DNA of 64,000 nt from Chimonanthus salicifolius (taxonomy: Eukaryota > Streptophyta > Magnoliopsida > Laurales > Calycanthaceae), in NCBI GenBank assembly GCA_013350335.1, contig CM023538.1, forward strand, positions 61,927,080-61,991,079. The letters run 5' to 3'. The position numbers were made by a program, and so were the translations under genes. The notes under the pieces were generated by a model that did not search any database, was not told where the DNA came from, and saw nothing but the letters and a program-made list of their open reading frames with translations. Below are positions 10,800 through 22,258 of this stretch, piece by piece; the first letter of the stretch is position 1; the number at the start of each line of letters is the position of its first letter.

Positions 10800-12010
10800 C
10801 AATTCGAACAGAATCAAATAAACAGATTTTATAAGATTTTGGTAGGTCCCATTGTTATACTCTTTTTAAAATTTTTACTTGGACTTAGCAATAACATGGA
10901 CGATCCATTAGATATGATAAAATTTGATCAGACTTGATAATTGAACTCAAACATTTTAAATGGATGAATTTAAAACCTTATAATCTAAATTCGAAATAAA
11001 TTTGAACTAATTAATCTATTTAATAAATAAATAAGGGTTCTTGACTCGAACCCAATACTCAATCCAAGGCGGTGCCATATTTATCTATCATCGACTCACT
11101 GGAACTGTTCATTCATGTTATTCACGTGGGATGTCCTTTTTCAAAAACCTTTTTTCTTTTCTTTTTTAAAAAGTTGAATAGTCACATCAATTGAAATTCT
11201 GTCATGAAAAATAACTCTCTCCTCTGACAATGCATGCAGAAACGTACATACACATTTTGTCTTGCGCATCTTCTTTTTTCATTGAAAGGGCTGTTTGTGT
11301 CTTGCGTCTCTTTTCTTTCGTCTTCTTCTCTCTTTTAAATTTTAGATTGGCCGCACGTATATCCACTCAAATTCTCCCGCACTCGATTTTAAAATTTTGA
11401 GTAAAATGATCATTTTATTCTTCCACTTTTTCTTCCAAAACCGTCAAAGCAAATATTCCTTTGAATGAACAGCCAATCGACTAAGTACGGAAAAATAATG
11501 GTGGGCTCTACCGTTGATCGAAATCTATGGTTTTTCTTAGCTGTAGATAGGTGGGTTAGAGACGATTATAGTGGTGTCAATCTTAGGGTCAGGAGTTCAG
11601 AATCCACTTGGATCTAACAAAAAAACTCAAATCATGGATTTTCAAATACCTAAAACAGCAGTCGAAGAAACTGGCCAGAGAAGGGTCCCACCATACTCCG
11701 ATCAGAGGTCTGATGGTACAGATGGATAGACCATAAAAAAATGGAATAGGTATGGTGATAATCGCAGGCAGAAACCTTTTCCATCACCTGATCTAAGGCC
11801 GAGAAGAAGATTTGGCGGTACCAAATTAGTGGTTTATTGCTGGTAGAACTGGGGCAGAGACGTGGCTCGACTAGGCAACAACAACAAAGGGGAAGCCTTG
11901 ATCTTTTATTAACAGGCAGTAAGAAACCTCAAAGAAGTAGATCAAAGAAGTAGATCAAAGAAGAAGTAGAGGAAGAAGAGAAGAGAAACCCAAATCAATG
12001 GGAGAGAGGG
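10800..12010. other. Intergenic, nothing recognised
   Basis: Mixed AT-rich DNA and, from about 11500, less AT-rich DNA ending in an AAGAAGTAGATC repeat (11935-11960). I see no protein domain, intact terminal repeat or RNA gene. Confidence 0.45.
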
Positions 12011-12021
12011 ATACTTTGGAG

Positions 12022-12390
12022 CAAATGTTCAAATATTGGCCGATACATATCATATCGGCCGATATATATCGGTTTTTTCAAACCGAACAATGTCGGCCGA
12101 TACGATATGTATCGGCCGTACAGTAGTATTATCGGCCGATATTCATAAATATCGGTATTTAATTTTTTTTTTTTTAAAAAACACCGATACGGTTTTTATA
12201 CGGTTTTCCACGGTTTTTTGCGGTTCGTCACGGTTCGTCCGATACGGCTTTCACGGTTTTTTGCGGTTCGTCATGGTTTTTTGCGGTTTTTTCACGTTTC
12301 CGATATCGGAGGAGAGAGAAAATGTCGATATAGGGAGGAGAGATAAAATTATCGGCCGATATTTCGGCCCGGGCGTTTTTTAAACCCCTG
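12022..12390. mobile_element. hAT-type MITE with ATCGGCCGAT and CGGTTTTT subrepeats
   Basis: This 369-bp element is flanked by a perfect 8-bp duplication CTTTGGAG (12014-12021 and 12391-12398). The right end TTTAAACCCCTG is standard for this family. The left end CAAATGTTCAAATATTGGCC is a diverged form. Besides TATCGGCCGATA words it has an extra subrepeat array at about 12185-12300 built on CACGGTTTTTTGCGGTTCGT. Confidence 0.87.
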
Positions 12391-12658
12391 CTTTGGAGAA
12401 CCCAAGACGATTTTCAATTTATTAATCCATATTCTTTCTTCATCCCGATTCCGAATTTTATACAAATCAAACTGAAATAAAAATAGAAATAAAATCAAAT
12501 GAGAAATCAAACAAAAGTGAAAGAAAAAAAAAAAAAACAAAGAAAAATGGAAATTTCTTCAATCGGTTGGCTTTCCTTCTTCGTCACGCATTTTCCTCAA
12601 ATTTTCCTCAGCTTCTCCCGCAGTCTTCATGTGTTCATGCATTGGGACATTGGTGCTG

Positions 12659-12787
12659 CATCAACTAGTAGACATTTTCACCAAAGAATTGCCTAAGCAA
12701 CGTTTCTCACAACTTAATTCCAAACTTGTCTCTTCGCCACCGTCGAGTTTGCGACGGAGTATTAAGGGAAAGTCTTCACCCAGTTGA
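12659..12787 (+). pseudogene. Ty1/copia polyprotein C-terminal fragment
   Basis: The frame reads QLVDIFTKELPKQRFSQLNS followed by a Ser/Lys-rich tail and a TGA at 12785-12787. The phrase (A)DIFTKxLP..RF..L is the hallmark end of copia reverse transcriptase/RNase H polyproteins. No gag, integrase or RT core is present upstream and no LTR pair was found, so this is a short relic. Confidence 0.8.
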
Positions 12788-12789
12788 CT

Positions 12790-13767
12790 CATCACTACCA
12801 ACCTTCCATAAGTGTATATTTCTTTAGTTGTCAGCTTCCCTAATCTTGGGATTGTAGATTGATTTGAGTGATTCTTTGATTGACTGTTTTCCTTATTTGG
12901 GAACTATACTCTGTGTATGGGTGGTAATGATAGGAAGACATCAAGTTGTTTTTCCCAACCTTCTATAGACAATGATAAGTTACAATGATTTCCTCTAATC
13001 AAAATGCGGATCTCAAGTATGTGACATAAGGCGTCCATTATGATTTTTTATTTTAAATATAAAGAAAGGCTTCCATTATGATGATGATGATGATTGCACT
13101 TACATCCCTAATCATATGATGAACTCCTTTATTCCAATACCTTTGTTTTTTCAATTCTAAAGCCTCAGACTACTGTAAACCGGGAGGAAACTGCTAAGAA
13201 GCCACTTGATTCATCCTCTAGTTCCATCATCTTTATTTACTATATACTTCTGTTTCTCCTCCTGGAGCTGGTAAAACCCCCAGCAATGATTTCCAGCTGA
13301 ATTGGAATTATTCTTTCACTCCATGATTTTCTGCCCTTTGCTGATGACTCTAAATCCAATTTAGCTTCTTTGAATCAGCAAAAGGGTGGATTATGGAAAA
13401 TAAAAGATTCATACAGTTTTGATTAATATTTACTTTTTTTACTTTTATTCTTTAGACTTAAGTTCTGTAGCATCATGCCAAGCAGCCTAAGTGGTATTAG
13501 AACCCACTGGATCTGGGTGACATTAACTGAGCCTAACCTAAATTTAGTTTGGGTTGAACAACTTGATCTCTGAGCACAACCTGCGGGTTGAAATCCTGAA
13601 CCTAGAATAGAAGGAAAACAGGTGGCCTTATACCTGAAATCTGATTGAGTTGAACTGAATAATTTTAGAATTTTCTTTTGCTAGTAGTCCATTTTTTTAA
13701 TGGATCTTGGCGTTTATTTTGGAGTCTGTGTATTACAAACTTTTATGCTGGTGTTCTAATCTCGCAG
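12790..13767. other. Intergenic or intron-like sequence
   Basis: No open frame of note. It lies between the copia relic and the FLX-like exon. The part just before 13768 ends in a polypyrimidine-poor but acceptable acceptor CTCGCAG and may be remnant intron of the FLX-like gene. I could not recognise further FLX-like exons. Confidence 0.4.
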
Positions 13768-14200
13768 AGCTACATATGAATATGAAAAGAAACTGTACAA
13801 CGATCACCTTGAGTCTCTTCAGGTGATGGAGAAGAATTATGTTTCAATGTCAAGGGAGGTGGAGAAACTTCGTGCAGAGTTGGCTAATGCTGCTAACCTT
13901 GAGAGAAGTGGTCTGTTCTACTTTAACTTTATTTAAAATCTTTCGATTCATTTCACAAATGGATCAATTTTGTCTCTGATTGTTAGCATAGCCTATGTCT
14001 AAATTTTCCTTTCTATTGTTTCTCCATTCTTTATATAGTTTTGACAGGTCCTTTATTACACTGCAGGTGGAGCTTATGGTGCTGCTACTGGGTACAAGGA
14101 TAATGACGCATCTGGGCATCATCCTGTAGTACCAGGTGCTTACGAGGAGAGTTATGGAGTTCAACAGATATTGCATCATTCTCAAGCTAGTTTTGATTAA
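13768..14200 (+). pseudogene. FLX-like coiled-coil protein gene fragment (two exons)
   Basis: Exon 13768-13910 encodes ATYEYEKKLYNDHLES, then VMEKNYVSMSREVEKLRAEL. Exon 14067-14200 encodes GGAYGAATGYKDNDASGHHP, then a short C-terminus ending in TAA. The join is phase-consistent, with acceptor CTCGCAG, donor GTCTGT and acceptor CTGCAG. The coiled-coil phrases match the FLX/FLX-like family (FRIGIDA-complex partners of FLC activation in Arabidopsis), closest by memory to FLX-like 2. The long N-terminal coiled coil is missing and the C-terminus is shorter than I expect. No other exons are visible, so this looks like a transposed or eroded fragment. It could be the 3' part of a gene whose upstream exons I failed to recognise. 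Confidence 0.72.
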
Positions 14201-15085
14201 ATTATAATCACTTTTATGGAATCCACACTACAAAATTTCTTTTTCCAATTTGATATCTAGACATCCAAAATAGGGAGAAAGCAGAAAACCTGCCTACTAA
14301 GGGGGTAAAAAAGATTACTTGGTGGCACTTCCTGCTTTTTATGGCATCCTCTTAGCTTAAAAGGATAATGATAGAGGCAAGCCCCCTACTTTTTTATGGA
14401 GGGGCCATCCCCTACTAAAAATGTTAATAATCAAGCATGTTTTATTTTGTAAAGAAAACTTCTCTTGATCGTTTACCATTTTGGGCAGGGGTGCCTCCTA
14501 TCAGTGAAAAAAAAAATAGGAAAGAAATCCTAAAAACTACGAACTCGCAATTCATCGTCATTGGTTCTACACTTCTAACCTTGAAAGATAAAAATAAGTA
14601 AAAAGTCGGTCTCTATTTTTACACTGATGCCAGACATCTGGGTAATTAACAACTGTGTTATCACTGAATTACATCACTTTGAAATATACTTTGTGTGAAT
14701 CATTTATGCTTTGAAATCTATACAATTCATGTCCTTTCTATTTAAAATTGCTTATTTTAAAATGCTGCTCATTGCTATAATGCCTAAAACCTGTTCCTTG
14801 ATTAGATAGAGCATGTAACTTGAGCCTAAATGGCTAAATTTAAGTTATTGAATATCAAGTCTGTTGAGTAGGTGGGCTGTGTTCATGGTTGTCGCTGATG
14901 GCCAGGCTGACTTTGGCTGCAAAGTGAGCAGTTTGCTCTGTCAGGTTGCTTTTTGGTGGACCTGAATTTGAGTTTTTTTAAATTTTAACAGAGACGATGT
15001 CTATTTGTTCCAATGTCTTAACATGGTCACATGAACACATCTGAAAGAAATTCATTGGTGAGGATGTTTTGTCCCTCTCCTGACC
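14201..15085. other. Intergenic, nothing recognised
   Basis: No coding frame, repeat termini or RNA gene identified. Confidence 0.45.
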
Positions 15086-15089
15086 TTAA

Positions 15090-16460
15090 TCATTATCAGC
15101 AGGGATTGCTGATATCAACTTTAGGCTCTCTAGTTTTTGTGCTTCTGTAAATGCAATATGAACAAGTTCCCAAGGAAAGTCATCTGGTCTCTTGAAAGAA
15201 TTATGAAAGACTTCCTTTGCGGCAATGTGGTGGAGAAAAAGGAGCACGTTGTCAGTTGGCCACAAGTTTGCCTCCCCATTGAAGCTGGAGGTCTTGGTGT
15301 TTGGCTCATAAGGGATGTTAAGGTCGCTCTCCTCTCCAAGTGATTGTGGAGAACTGGATTTGATGAGGAAGGTCCCTAGAAACCATTGCGTATCTCCATG
15401 TATATGATTGGCAATCACGGGTGGGATATTTACCCGGCTCCCTATCGAGCACCAGGCATGTGGAGGGCCATTTGTGCTTGTGTAGACAAATTCAAATAAG
15501 GTATTCGGTTTAAAGTGGGACACAATGATAGAGTTAAATTTTGGACAGATACTTTGAGCGACTCCTCCCAATTAACCACCTGTTTTCCTTCCCTCTACCG
15601 CTTGTGCCCCTCACCTGATGGTCTCATTTCTGACATCTACTCCTTGGTTAGCGGCCAGATTGTTTTGCATATCCACTCTTGCAGGAACCTGTCTGACAAT
15701 GAGGCGGGTAATCTCTTACAACTTCTGCTCCACCTGCATTATGATTGGTTCGTGCCTTGGAGCTTGACTCTTTGATTTGGTGCCCTGAATCTTTTGGTGC
15801 CTTTTCGGTAAAGTCCTATGAGTGGAACAACAACTGTGCCTCCACACCACTAGTGGATCCATCTATATGGTCCTCTAAAGCACCATCGAGGGCCATAAAC
15901 TTCCTTTGGACCGTGGGTTTGGAGAAAATTCTTGCTCAAGACAATTTGCTTAGGAGGAAGGGTCTTGATTAGCGCTTGCCCTCTATCTCCAGGCATCCGA
16001 AAATGTGGACCATCTCTTGATTCATTGCTCTTTCTCCTCGTCTGTTTGGGACTCCATCTTGGACCGTTTTGGCATCCGCTGGGTTATACTCTCTTCTGCT
16101 GCTCAGCTTTCCTTTGCATTAGTGTTTTGACCCTCTTTGCCACTCCCTGGGGTATTTGGTGGGAGTGTAATAATAGGATATTAAGAAACCTAGCAGAAAC
16201 CCCTCAGTGCGTTTTCAACTGGATTTTTGCAAAATGTTTAGCCTGGGCATCTTCTCTGGCGGACTTTCAGCATGTTTCCATGACAGATATTTTGCAGTCT
16301 TGGAAAGAGTATATTGGGCTTAATTAGCTTACTGTTTTTTCTTTTTTGGATGCCTGGACTTATGGGTGTATGGGGGGTGAGGGGTTCTTTTTGATTTTTT
16401 GCCTTGTACATCATCTTTTGCACCTATGGTGCCTTCATTTAATATATCACTAATCCCATT
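15090..16460 (+). mobile_element. L1-type LINE fragment, C-terminal RT and zf-RVT
   Basis: Broken frames in order resemble the end of a plant LINE ORF2. 15137-15343 has KVIWSLERIMKDFLCG, VVSWPQVCLPIEAGGLGV and KVALLSK, the post-catalytic RT connection region. 15515-15775 has VKFWTDTLSD...FPSLYRL. 15745-15972 has GAFSVKSYEW...WSSKAPSRAINFLWTVGLEKILAQDNLLRR, the zf-RVT region. 15932-16327 covers the tail. Several frame shifts and stops separate the pieces. The 3' end near 16440 is T-rich with a plausible LINE terminus. The catalytic RT and endonuclease are absent, so it is 5'-truncated and dead. Confidence 0.85.
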
Positions 16461-16479
16461 TTATCTTGGAATATTTTTT

Positions 16480-18450
16480 GAGTGATTACATTAAAAGTCT
16501 TCTGCGAGTTATTGGAACAATATCCTTTTTTTCCCTACAATCCATCACATTTTTCCTTCTCTCTCGTTCCATGTTTTAAAGGCCTCTCTCTCCTTGTTCC
16601 TATTATCTGTAACCTTTCACTTGTTTATAGTGCAGTTGCTTTTGGTCTCTACGTACATGCCCAAACCACTCTATATGATTTTCCCTCATTTCTCATTCCT
16701 CGAGGTTATTTTCAAGGTTTCTATAATGTCTATTCCTAATTCCGTCTTTTAACGTTACTCCACTCTCCATTCTTAAAATTCACATTTCTATTATCTTTAC
16801 CTTGTTTACTTGTTTGTCCTTTATTGCTTGATACTTGACTCCGTATAGCATTGCTGGCCTTGTAATTTTTTTTCCAGAATCACCTTTTTAATTTGCATGG
16901 CATGCTTTTACCTTATGGCACTTGCTAGCTTGTCAACATTAAGTCCACCTTGCTCGTATCTTACGAGTTATACCAAATCCAATCGTCTTTGTAGTTTGGA
17001 AATTGCACCCAAGTTTATCACGATGCAATTACCAACTCTTTTTCAATTGGTTCTTCCTTCCAATTTTTTATAATACTATAGTTATACTCCATGTTCTGTG
17101 TGCTAATTTTCAAACCACTTGTCTCTAAAGATTTTCTTCACAATTACAATTACTACTTTATTATCTGCAAATAACTTTAACCTCCTGCATTTTTTATGTT
17201 AAGTGGTCCATAAATAAAACAAATAAATACTGGTTTAGAGCTGACACTTGGTGAAGTCCTACTCCCACTGGGAACTTATTTGTTTGGCTATACACTCTTC
17301 TTGTACTAGTTGTTGTAGATAATGTGAGGAAAATATAATCGAACAACAAATGAAGAGGCAGACCATTTGGTTTGTTCAGAATTTTTCTCATTTATTGTAG
17401 TTTCTTTTGTGTGATTTTCTTCCTTTTGCTCCGGTTTCTTCTTAAAACTAGAGCTGTATTTGTTCTCTCTGATTTCTTTTCTTTAATCTAATTCATTTTT
17501 CTTTCAGGAAAAAAAAACTATCCAAATTTATTAGAATGTGATACTGGGCAAATGTCAATTATAACTAGCTTGACCTCCTCATTCTCAGACCTACTAAAAC
17601 TTCAAACATATTATTCTGTCTTTGTTGTACTAATTTAAGGCCATTCACTAATATGGATTCATCTTTTGGTTCCCACCACTCATTGTCCTTTTGTTTGGTT
17701 TCTCTTCACTCTCTAGATTGTTGTGTCTAGAGGGGATTACCTTAAAAATTCTGCTCTTGTTTGAAAGTTGAGCCGCAATAGTACACTGTCTTCGCCACCT
17801 AATCATCTCATCCCCACAATTAAATCTAGAGGATTCTATGTCAATGATCAGCTGTCCTACCTTGGATACTCTTGCTTTAGCTCACTTCTGCTGCATTTGC
17901 GATTTTGCACACTTATTAGAGTGTCTTTGTCTTTCAGTTTGTCAGTTTGAGGGAATTCATAATTCCTTAACTAATACATCTCGTTTTTTGGTTGATGAAA
18001 GGGAACCTTCCATGGGGTGTGATCTGTCTGAAGAATCCTGTCCTTCCCTTAGGTTATGCACTTATGCCTCTTTGATTTATCCATCGAGATATCCTAACCC
18101 GTCTTGAGGTGCATAGGCACTAATTAAATTTAGAGTTTCGCAATCCAAAATCACTTTGTTCATGAAAATCCTATCGGTTCTCTAAACTTCAACGATCTTC
18201 TCTTTAATAGTGCCACTAACTACAATCCCTATACTGATTCTAGAACTACATTCCCATAGAATAGCATGAACCTCCCTTAAATCTAAAGCTTTGCTACCCT
18301 TCTACTTTTTCTCTTTCAAGCAAGTTATGGTTATATTTTTTTCTTTTCATAACTTTAAAATCTTCCTTATTAGGGTGCCTAAATTCCAAGATGCTAATCA
18401 TAACTTGAGATTCCTTTAGCCTTATCTACAAACATCTAGGGTTGTAAAGT
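16480..18450 (-). mobile_element. RTE-type LINE relic (endonuclease and RT pieces)
   Basis: On the minus strand, from high to low coordinates, there is an endonuclease-like stretch near 18080-18310 with LNLISAYAPQDGL. A reverse transcriptase stretch at 17194-17391 has NKFPVGVGLHQVSALNQYLF and FMDHLT. Further down are C-terminal RTE-like words (MRENHIEWFGHVRRD near 16640-16690). The order endonuclease, RT, EWFGHVRR tail is that of plant RTE elements. Many stops and gaps make it non-functional. It lies head-on against the plus-strand LINE at 15.1-16.5 kb. Confidence 0.8.
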
Positions 18451-18459
18451 GACCTTAGT

Positions 18460-19280
18460 ATCAAGTAAAAAGAGGGTAAAAAAGAACTCTAAGAAAGATT
18501 CCACAAACAAGTGAAAGACATGTACTGCCTGTCTTGCTTGACGTCCCACCCTTTTAAAGGGAAGGAGGAAATAACAAAAATACTAAACTGATAAAAAGGC
18601 CTAGCAAGTAACTACACATAGAGGAAAACTACAAATATTAATAAAATTAAAAGATCTGGTATAAAAAAAAAAGAGAAAATACATAAAAGGGCTTAACAAG
18701 ATGGATTTTAGAAAAAGAAAGACTAATAATAAAATAAAATAACAAAAAAAGAAGATCGAGATGTGACCAAAAATTAATAGTAAAAGTAACAATAATTAGA
18801 TAAATAAAATAGGTAACTAACTAAATAAAAAGGTAAGAAGAAATTCCTTCAAAAAAAGAAACAGCAAAAATACATAAAAAGCTAAATAAATAATGATATA
18901 GTAGAATACAAAAAAAAAACACAATAATACAAAAATAAATGGGAAAGGGAAAGAAGATTAAAATGGTTTTGAGACAAATAAAAGATTTTTTTAACATATA
19001 AAATCCCTAAAAGAACCTAAATGTTAAATCGTATAGAGAAAAGGGGTTTTCTTTAAACAAAAAAAATTATAAGGCTGCAATAATGGCAGCGATGTCTGCA
19101 ATTGTTGCCACCAACGATGAGAAAGAAGTGAAGGGAAGAGAGGGTAGGACATGGAAGAGTTGAGAGAAATAGGGGGAAAAGGAGAGGAAGAAAAATAATA
19201 GAATAGGAAGAGGGGAAGAAGGATCTGTACTACTGGAGCGAACTCAAACTGTGTAGAAGGGTGATTGGTGTTGTGGAACT
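18460..19280. other. A-rich spacer, possibly RTE 5' leader
   Basis: Very A-rich sequence without coding signal. The stretch 19060-19255 is purine-rich on this strand. It could be the leader of the minus-strand RTE relic or of another element. I have no proof. Confidence 0.35.
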
Positions 19281-19289
19281 CAAGTGGGT

Positions 19290-19655
19290 AAAGATATTTT
19301 ATTATTTAATTAATGTACTATGCATTATAAGCATTGGTAACGTACACTGTATTTATTATCAAATTTTCAAATTGAATATTCGGACTAATTACGATAACTT
19401 GAAAAAATACTTTAAAACTTCAATGTCTTTTGACACTCTCACATGTGTTTTCGGCATAGTCGAGGGATACCGTTATTTGTAAAACACTATGTTTTAAGTA
19501 TTTAGGAGTGTCAAAAGACCTTAAAGTCTTAAAGTATTTTTATCAGATTATCGTAATTAGTCTGCATATTCAATTTGAGAAATTTTGGAAATACACAGTG
19601 CTTAAAAAATAACTTTAAAATTTTAAAGGAGATTTTATTATTTAAATAATGTGCT
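19290..19655. mobile_element. Fold-back MITE, copy 1
   Basis: The two halves are inverted copies of each other. The left half has CACTGTATTT, TTCAAATTGAATATTCGGAC and TAATTACGATAA, then TCTTTTGACACTC. The right half has GAGTGTCAAAAGACC, TTATCGTAATTAG and ATTCAATTTGAGAAATTTT. A related element with the same palindromic plan is at 32965-33305. No coding capacity. Confidence 0.75.
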
Positions 19656-20500
19656 ATTACTGTAGCATCACCAGTCATTCAAACGAATGGGCAGTATTAT
19701 TCGAACGAATGAAGATTGGTCATTCATTCGAATGACTGACGATTTACGCTTCGCATTGGTTCGAATGAGTAAAAATGAAGAGTTATAATGGTAATTTTAC
19801 TCCAAAATCCAGAATCGAGTGTGTAGAGGCAGAAAATTCGGGTGTCTATAAGTGTTGTAAAAAATAACTACCCTCTTTCTAATATCAATGAAGACTTGCG
19901 GATATTATCCTTGCATTAAAATGCCCGCAATTTAATGAGGTCAAAATGCAAATCACATCTCGATTTAAGGCAGACCTTAACAGCCATAGATCAATAAAAT
20001 ACAATTAACTTCAATTTCAGACTCTCCCTCCTTTCACTCATTCATCAGCAAAATACAATTAACTTCAATAAAATACATTTTTAGAACATCTGAACTAAAA
20101 TCATTTCAAATTTTGTAGAAGAGTGCAATGTCTAAAGAATTACTTGATGATCTTATTTATGAAATCTCACTGTATAACACTCAATTTGAGATGAATTTCA
20201 ATTTAATTATCATCCTCATCAGAAAAAAGCAATTAACCCATTTATCTAAATTTGATGTTTATAATTGAATTTGACAGTTATTATTTTTATGAGCTGACGG
20301 CATATTTTGGACCCATAGGTCTCCAACATTTAAATGTGGTAGTTGCACTTGCACCATAAGAGTAGTTGATATAAGACATTTGTTATGAATTCAATTTAGT
20401 GGTTAGTGTTAATTGACAACACATCAAAGTCACAAATAGAATCATTTTACCACCGTGGGTTTCTTTTTGGTAAATAATCTCAAGCCTTTCCATGCATTCC
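19656..20500. other. Intergenic upstream of the 554-residue DUF247 gene
   Basis: It begins with a cluster of palindromic ATTCGAATGA-like words (19675-19770). The rest is AT-rich with a TATA-type element at its end. No other gene or repeat is recognised. Confidence 0.45.
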
Positions 20501-20503
20501 ATC

Positions 20504-20512
20504 TATATATAG
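20504..20512 (+). promoter_or_regulatory. Probable TATA box
   Basis: TATATATAG lies about 82 bases before the ATG of the 20594 gene and is followed by a GAGAGA-rich leader, a typical plant core-promoter arrangement. Inferred from position only. Confidence 0.5.
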
Positions 20513-20593
20513 CCATATAGAGAATGGATAGGTAGAGAGGGAGAGTGCAGAGATAGAGAAAAAACAGAGAGAGAGAGAATAGAGAGAGATCAA

Positions 20594-22258
20594 ATGGAAG
20601 AACATACGGTTACCATAGACGAAGATTTTGAGGGTGGAGTTACCAATCTTAAGGAAGTTTCTCCTCCGGCGGTAGATTCACCGGTTTCAAACGAGGAAGT
20701 GCAACAAGTAAAAGAACTTCTTGCAGAACCCCCACGAATTGAATTGATAAAGCCATCGTCTGCCAGTCCTTCATGCTGCATCCATAGGGTCCCTCAACGC
20801 ATCCGCCAAGACAAAAGCAATTTCGTGCCTGAAATCATCTCAATAGGCCCTTTTCACTACGATAAGAGAGGATACAATCAACAAAGAGGAGCTCATCATC
20901 AAGACAAGAAATTGGAGGAACACAAGATGGCAGTCTTAGAGCAGATGAAAGACAATCAACAATCCTTGGAGGAGAAGTGTATTTACATACAAGAAATGGA
21001 GCAGCACAAGCGGAGGTATCTGCGTCTCTTCTCTCGAAGAGGAGAGGATTGCTTGCACAAATTTGCGAAATTTGTTAAAGGGCAACTGCCGAAAGCACGA
21101 GAATGTTACTCTGAAGAAATCAAGCTCGACGACGCTCAACTTGTGCAGATGATGGTGCTTGATAGTTGCTTCATCATTGTGCTCTTTCTCAAGACGTTGG
21201 CTGAATACAAGCGTACATTGGCTGAAGAACTTGAGAAATACAAGCGTACATTGGATGAAGAACTTGAGAAATCGGGACTTCGGGCATTGGTTGAAGAACT
21301 TGAGAAATCGGAACTTGTACGAGCATTGAAAGAAGAAGACAAAGATGATCCCCTCATAAAAGTGGAATGGCTAAGGAAGCAACTAGCCATTGAATTGCTC
21401 ATGCTAGAAAACCAGATACCATTCTTCATTCTGCAAGAGCTGTTCTGCTTGATGGGCATTCCTAGCACTTTTACTCTACAAATAGCTCTTCGTTTCTTCG
21501 GGTTTGCACTTCCCAACAGTGTCGACAGTCTAAAAGCCCCCGGCAGTGACACTCCTCTACATCTTCTTCATCTAGTACACTCCAGTCTCCTACTCAATCG
21601 CAAGAAACATAGTGAATCTATGGAAAATGTTGTAAAGAAGATCCCAAAGATGATCCCATGTTCATCTGACCTTGAAAAATTAGGGTTCAAGTTCAAGGAA
21701 GAAGGGAGCAAGTCCGTCGATCAAAACAAGAAGAAGGAAGAGCCAAACAAGTCCATCTTGAACATAGATTTTGAGAAAATACGTTTGTGGTATTGGCCAT
21801 TTTACAGTGGAGTGATCCAAATACCGCGAGTGAAGGTTTCAGTCATTAAAGGTGTTTTATTGCTTAACCTTGTTGCTTTCGAGCAATGTTATCGCCATTG
21901 TGGGACTGCTTTCTCTGCATACATCGTCTTCATGGATTGTCTCATCGCCAACGACAAGGATGTAGGAATTCTTTGCAATCATGGAATCGAGAATTTTGTG
22001 GGAAGTAATCAACATTTGGTTGAACTGATCAACAACGTTGGGGGAAGGCTTACTGTCGATGATGATTACTTTCTTCAAAAATTCGAGGCAATCAATGAGC
22101 GCTATGAGGAAGTAAGGAAACACCGAATTCGAGCGAGCATCAAACGCAACTATGCAAAGAACCCAACAGCAGTAATTTCCATACTAATTGCCATTGTCTC
22201 TGTTATAATTGCCATTACTTTTCAGCTCATTAATCTAATCAGGAGCTTTACCAAGTAA
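20594..22258 (+). CDS. DUF247 (UPF0481) family protein, 554 aa, with Glu/Lys-rich insertion
   Basis: Intact single-exon DUF247 gene, the longest in the window. Landmarks: IHRVPQR (63-69), ISIGPFHYDKRG (82-93), MEQHKRRYL (135-143), ARECYSEEIKLDD (168-180), MMVLDSCFIIVLF (186-198), DDPLIKVEWLRKQL (251-264), LENQIPFFIL (271-280), then FSAYIVFMDCL, CNHGIE and a C-terminal hydrophobic segment before NLIRSFTK. Compared with the 470-residue paralogues it has an extra stretch between SIGP and the MEQHK motif (about 97-130). It also has a repeated acidic and basic insert (about 201-245, EELEKYKRTLDEELEKS type), probably helical. It shares the LIRSF(T/N)K end with the 44263 gene. The decayed relics at 5020 and 56085 derive from this subtype. 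Confidence 0.92.
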   Translation: MEEHTVTIDEDFEGGVTNLKEVSPPAVDSPVSNEEVQQVKELLAEPPRIELIKPSSASPSCCIHRVPQRIRQDKSNFVPEIISIGPFHYDKRGYNQQRGAHHQDKKLEEHKMAVLEQMKDNQQSLEEKCIYIQEMEQHKRRYLRLFSRRGEDCLHKFAKFVKGQLPKARECYSEEIKLDDAQLVQMMVLDSCFIIVLFLKTLAEYKRTLAEELEKYKRTLDEELEKSGLRALVEELEKSELVRALKEEDKDDPLIKVEWLRKQLAIELLMLENQIPFFILQELFCLMGIPSTFTLQIALRFFGFALPNSVDSLKAPGSDTPLHLLHLVHSSLLLNRKKHSESMENVVKKIPKMIPCSSDLEKLGFKFKEEGSKSVDQNKKKEEPNKSILNIDFEKIRLWYWPFYSGVIQIPRVKVSVIKGVLLLNLVAFEQCYRHCGTAFSAYIVFMDCLIANDKDVGILCNHGIENFVGSNQHLVELINNVGGRLTVDDDYFLQKFEAINERYEEVRKHRIRASIKRNYAKNPTAVISILIAIVSVIIAITFQLINLIRSFTK

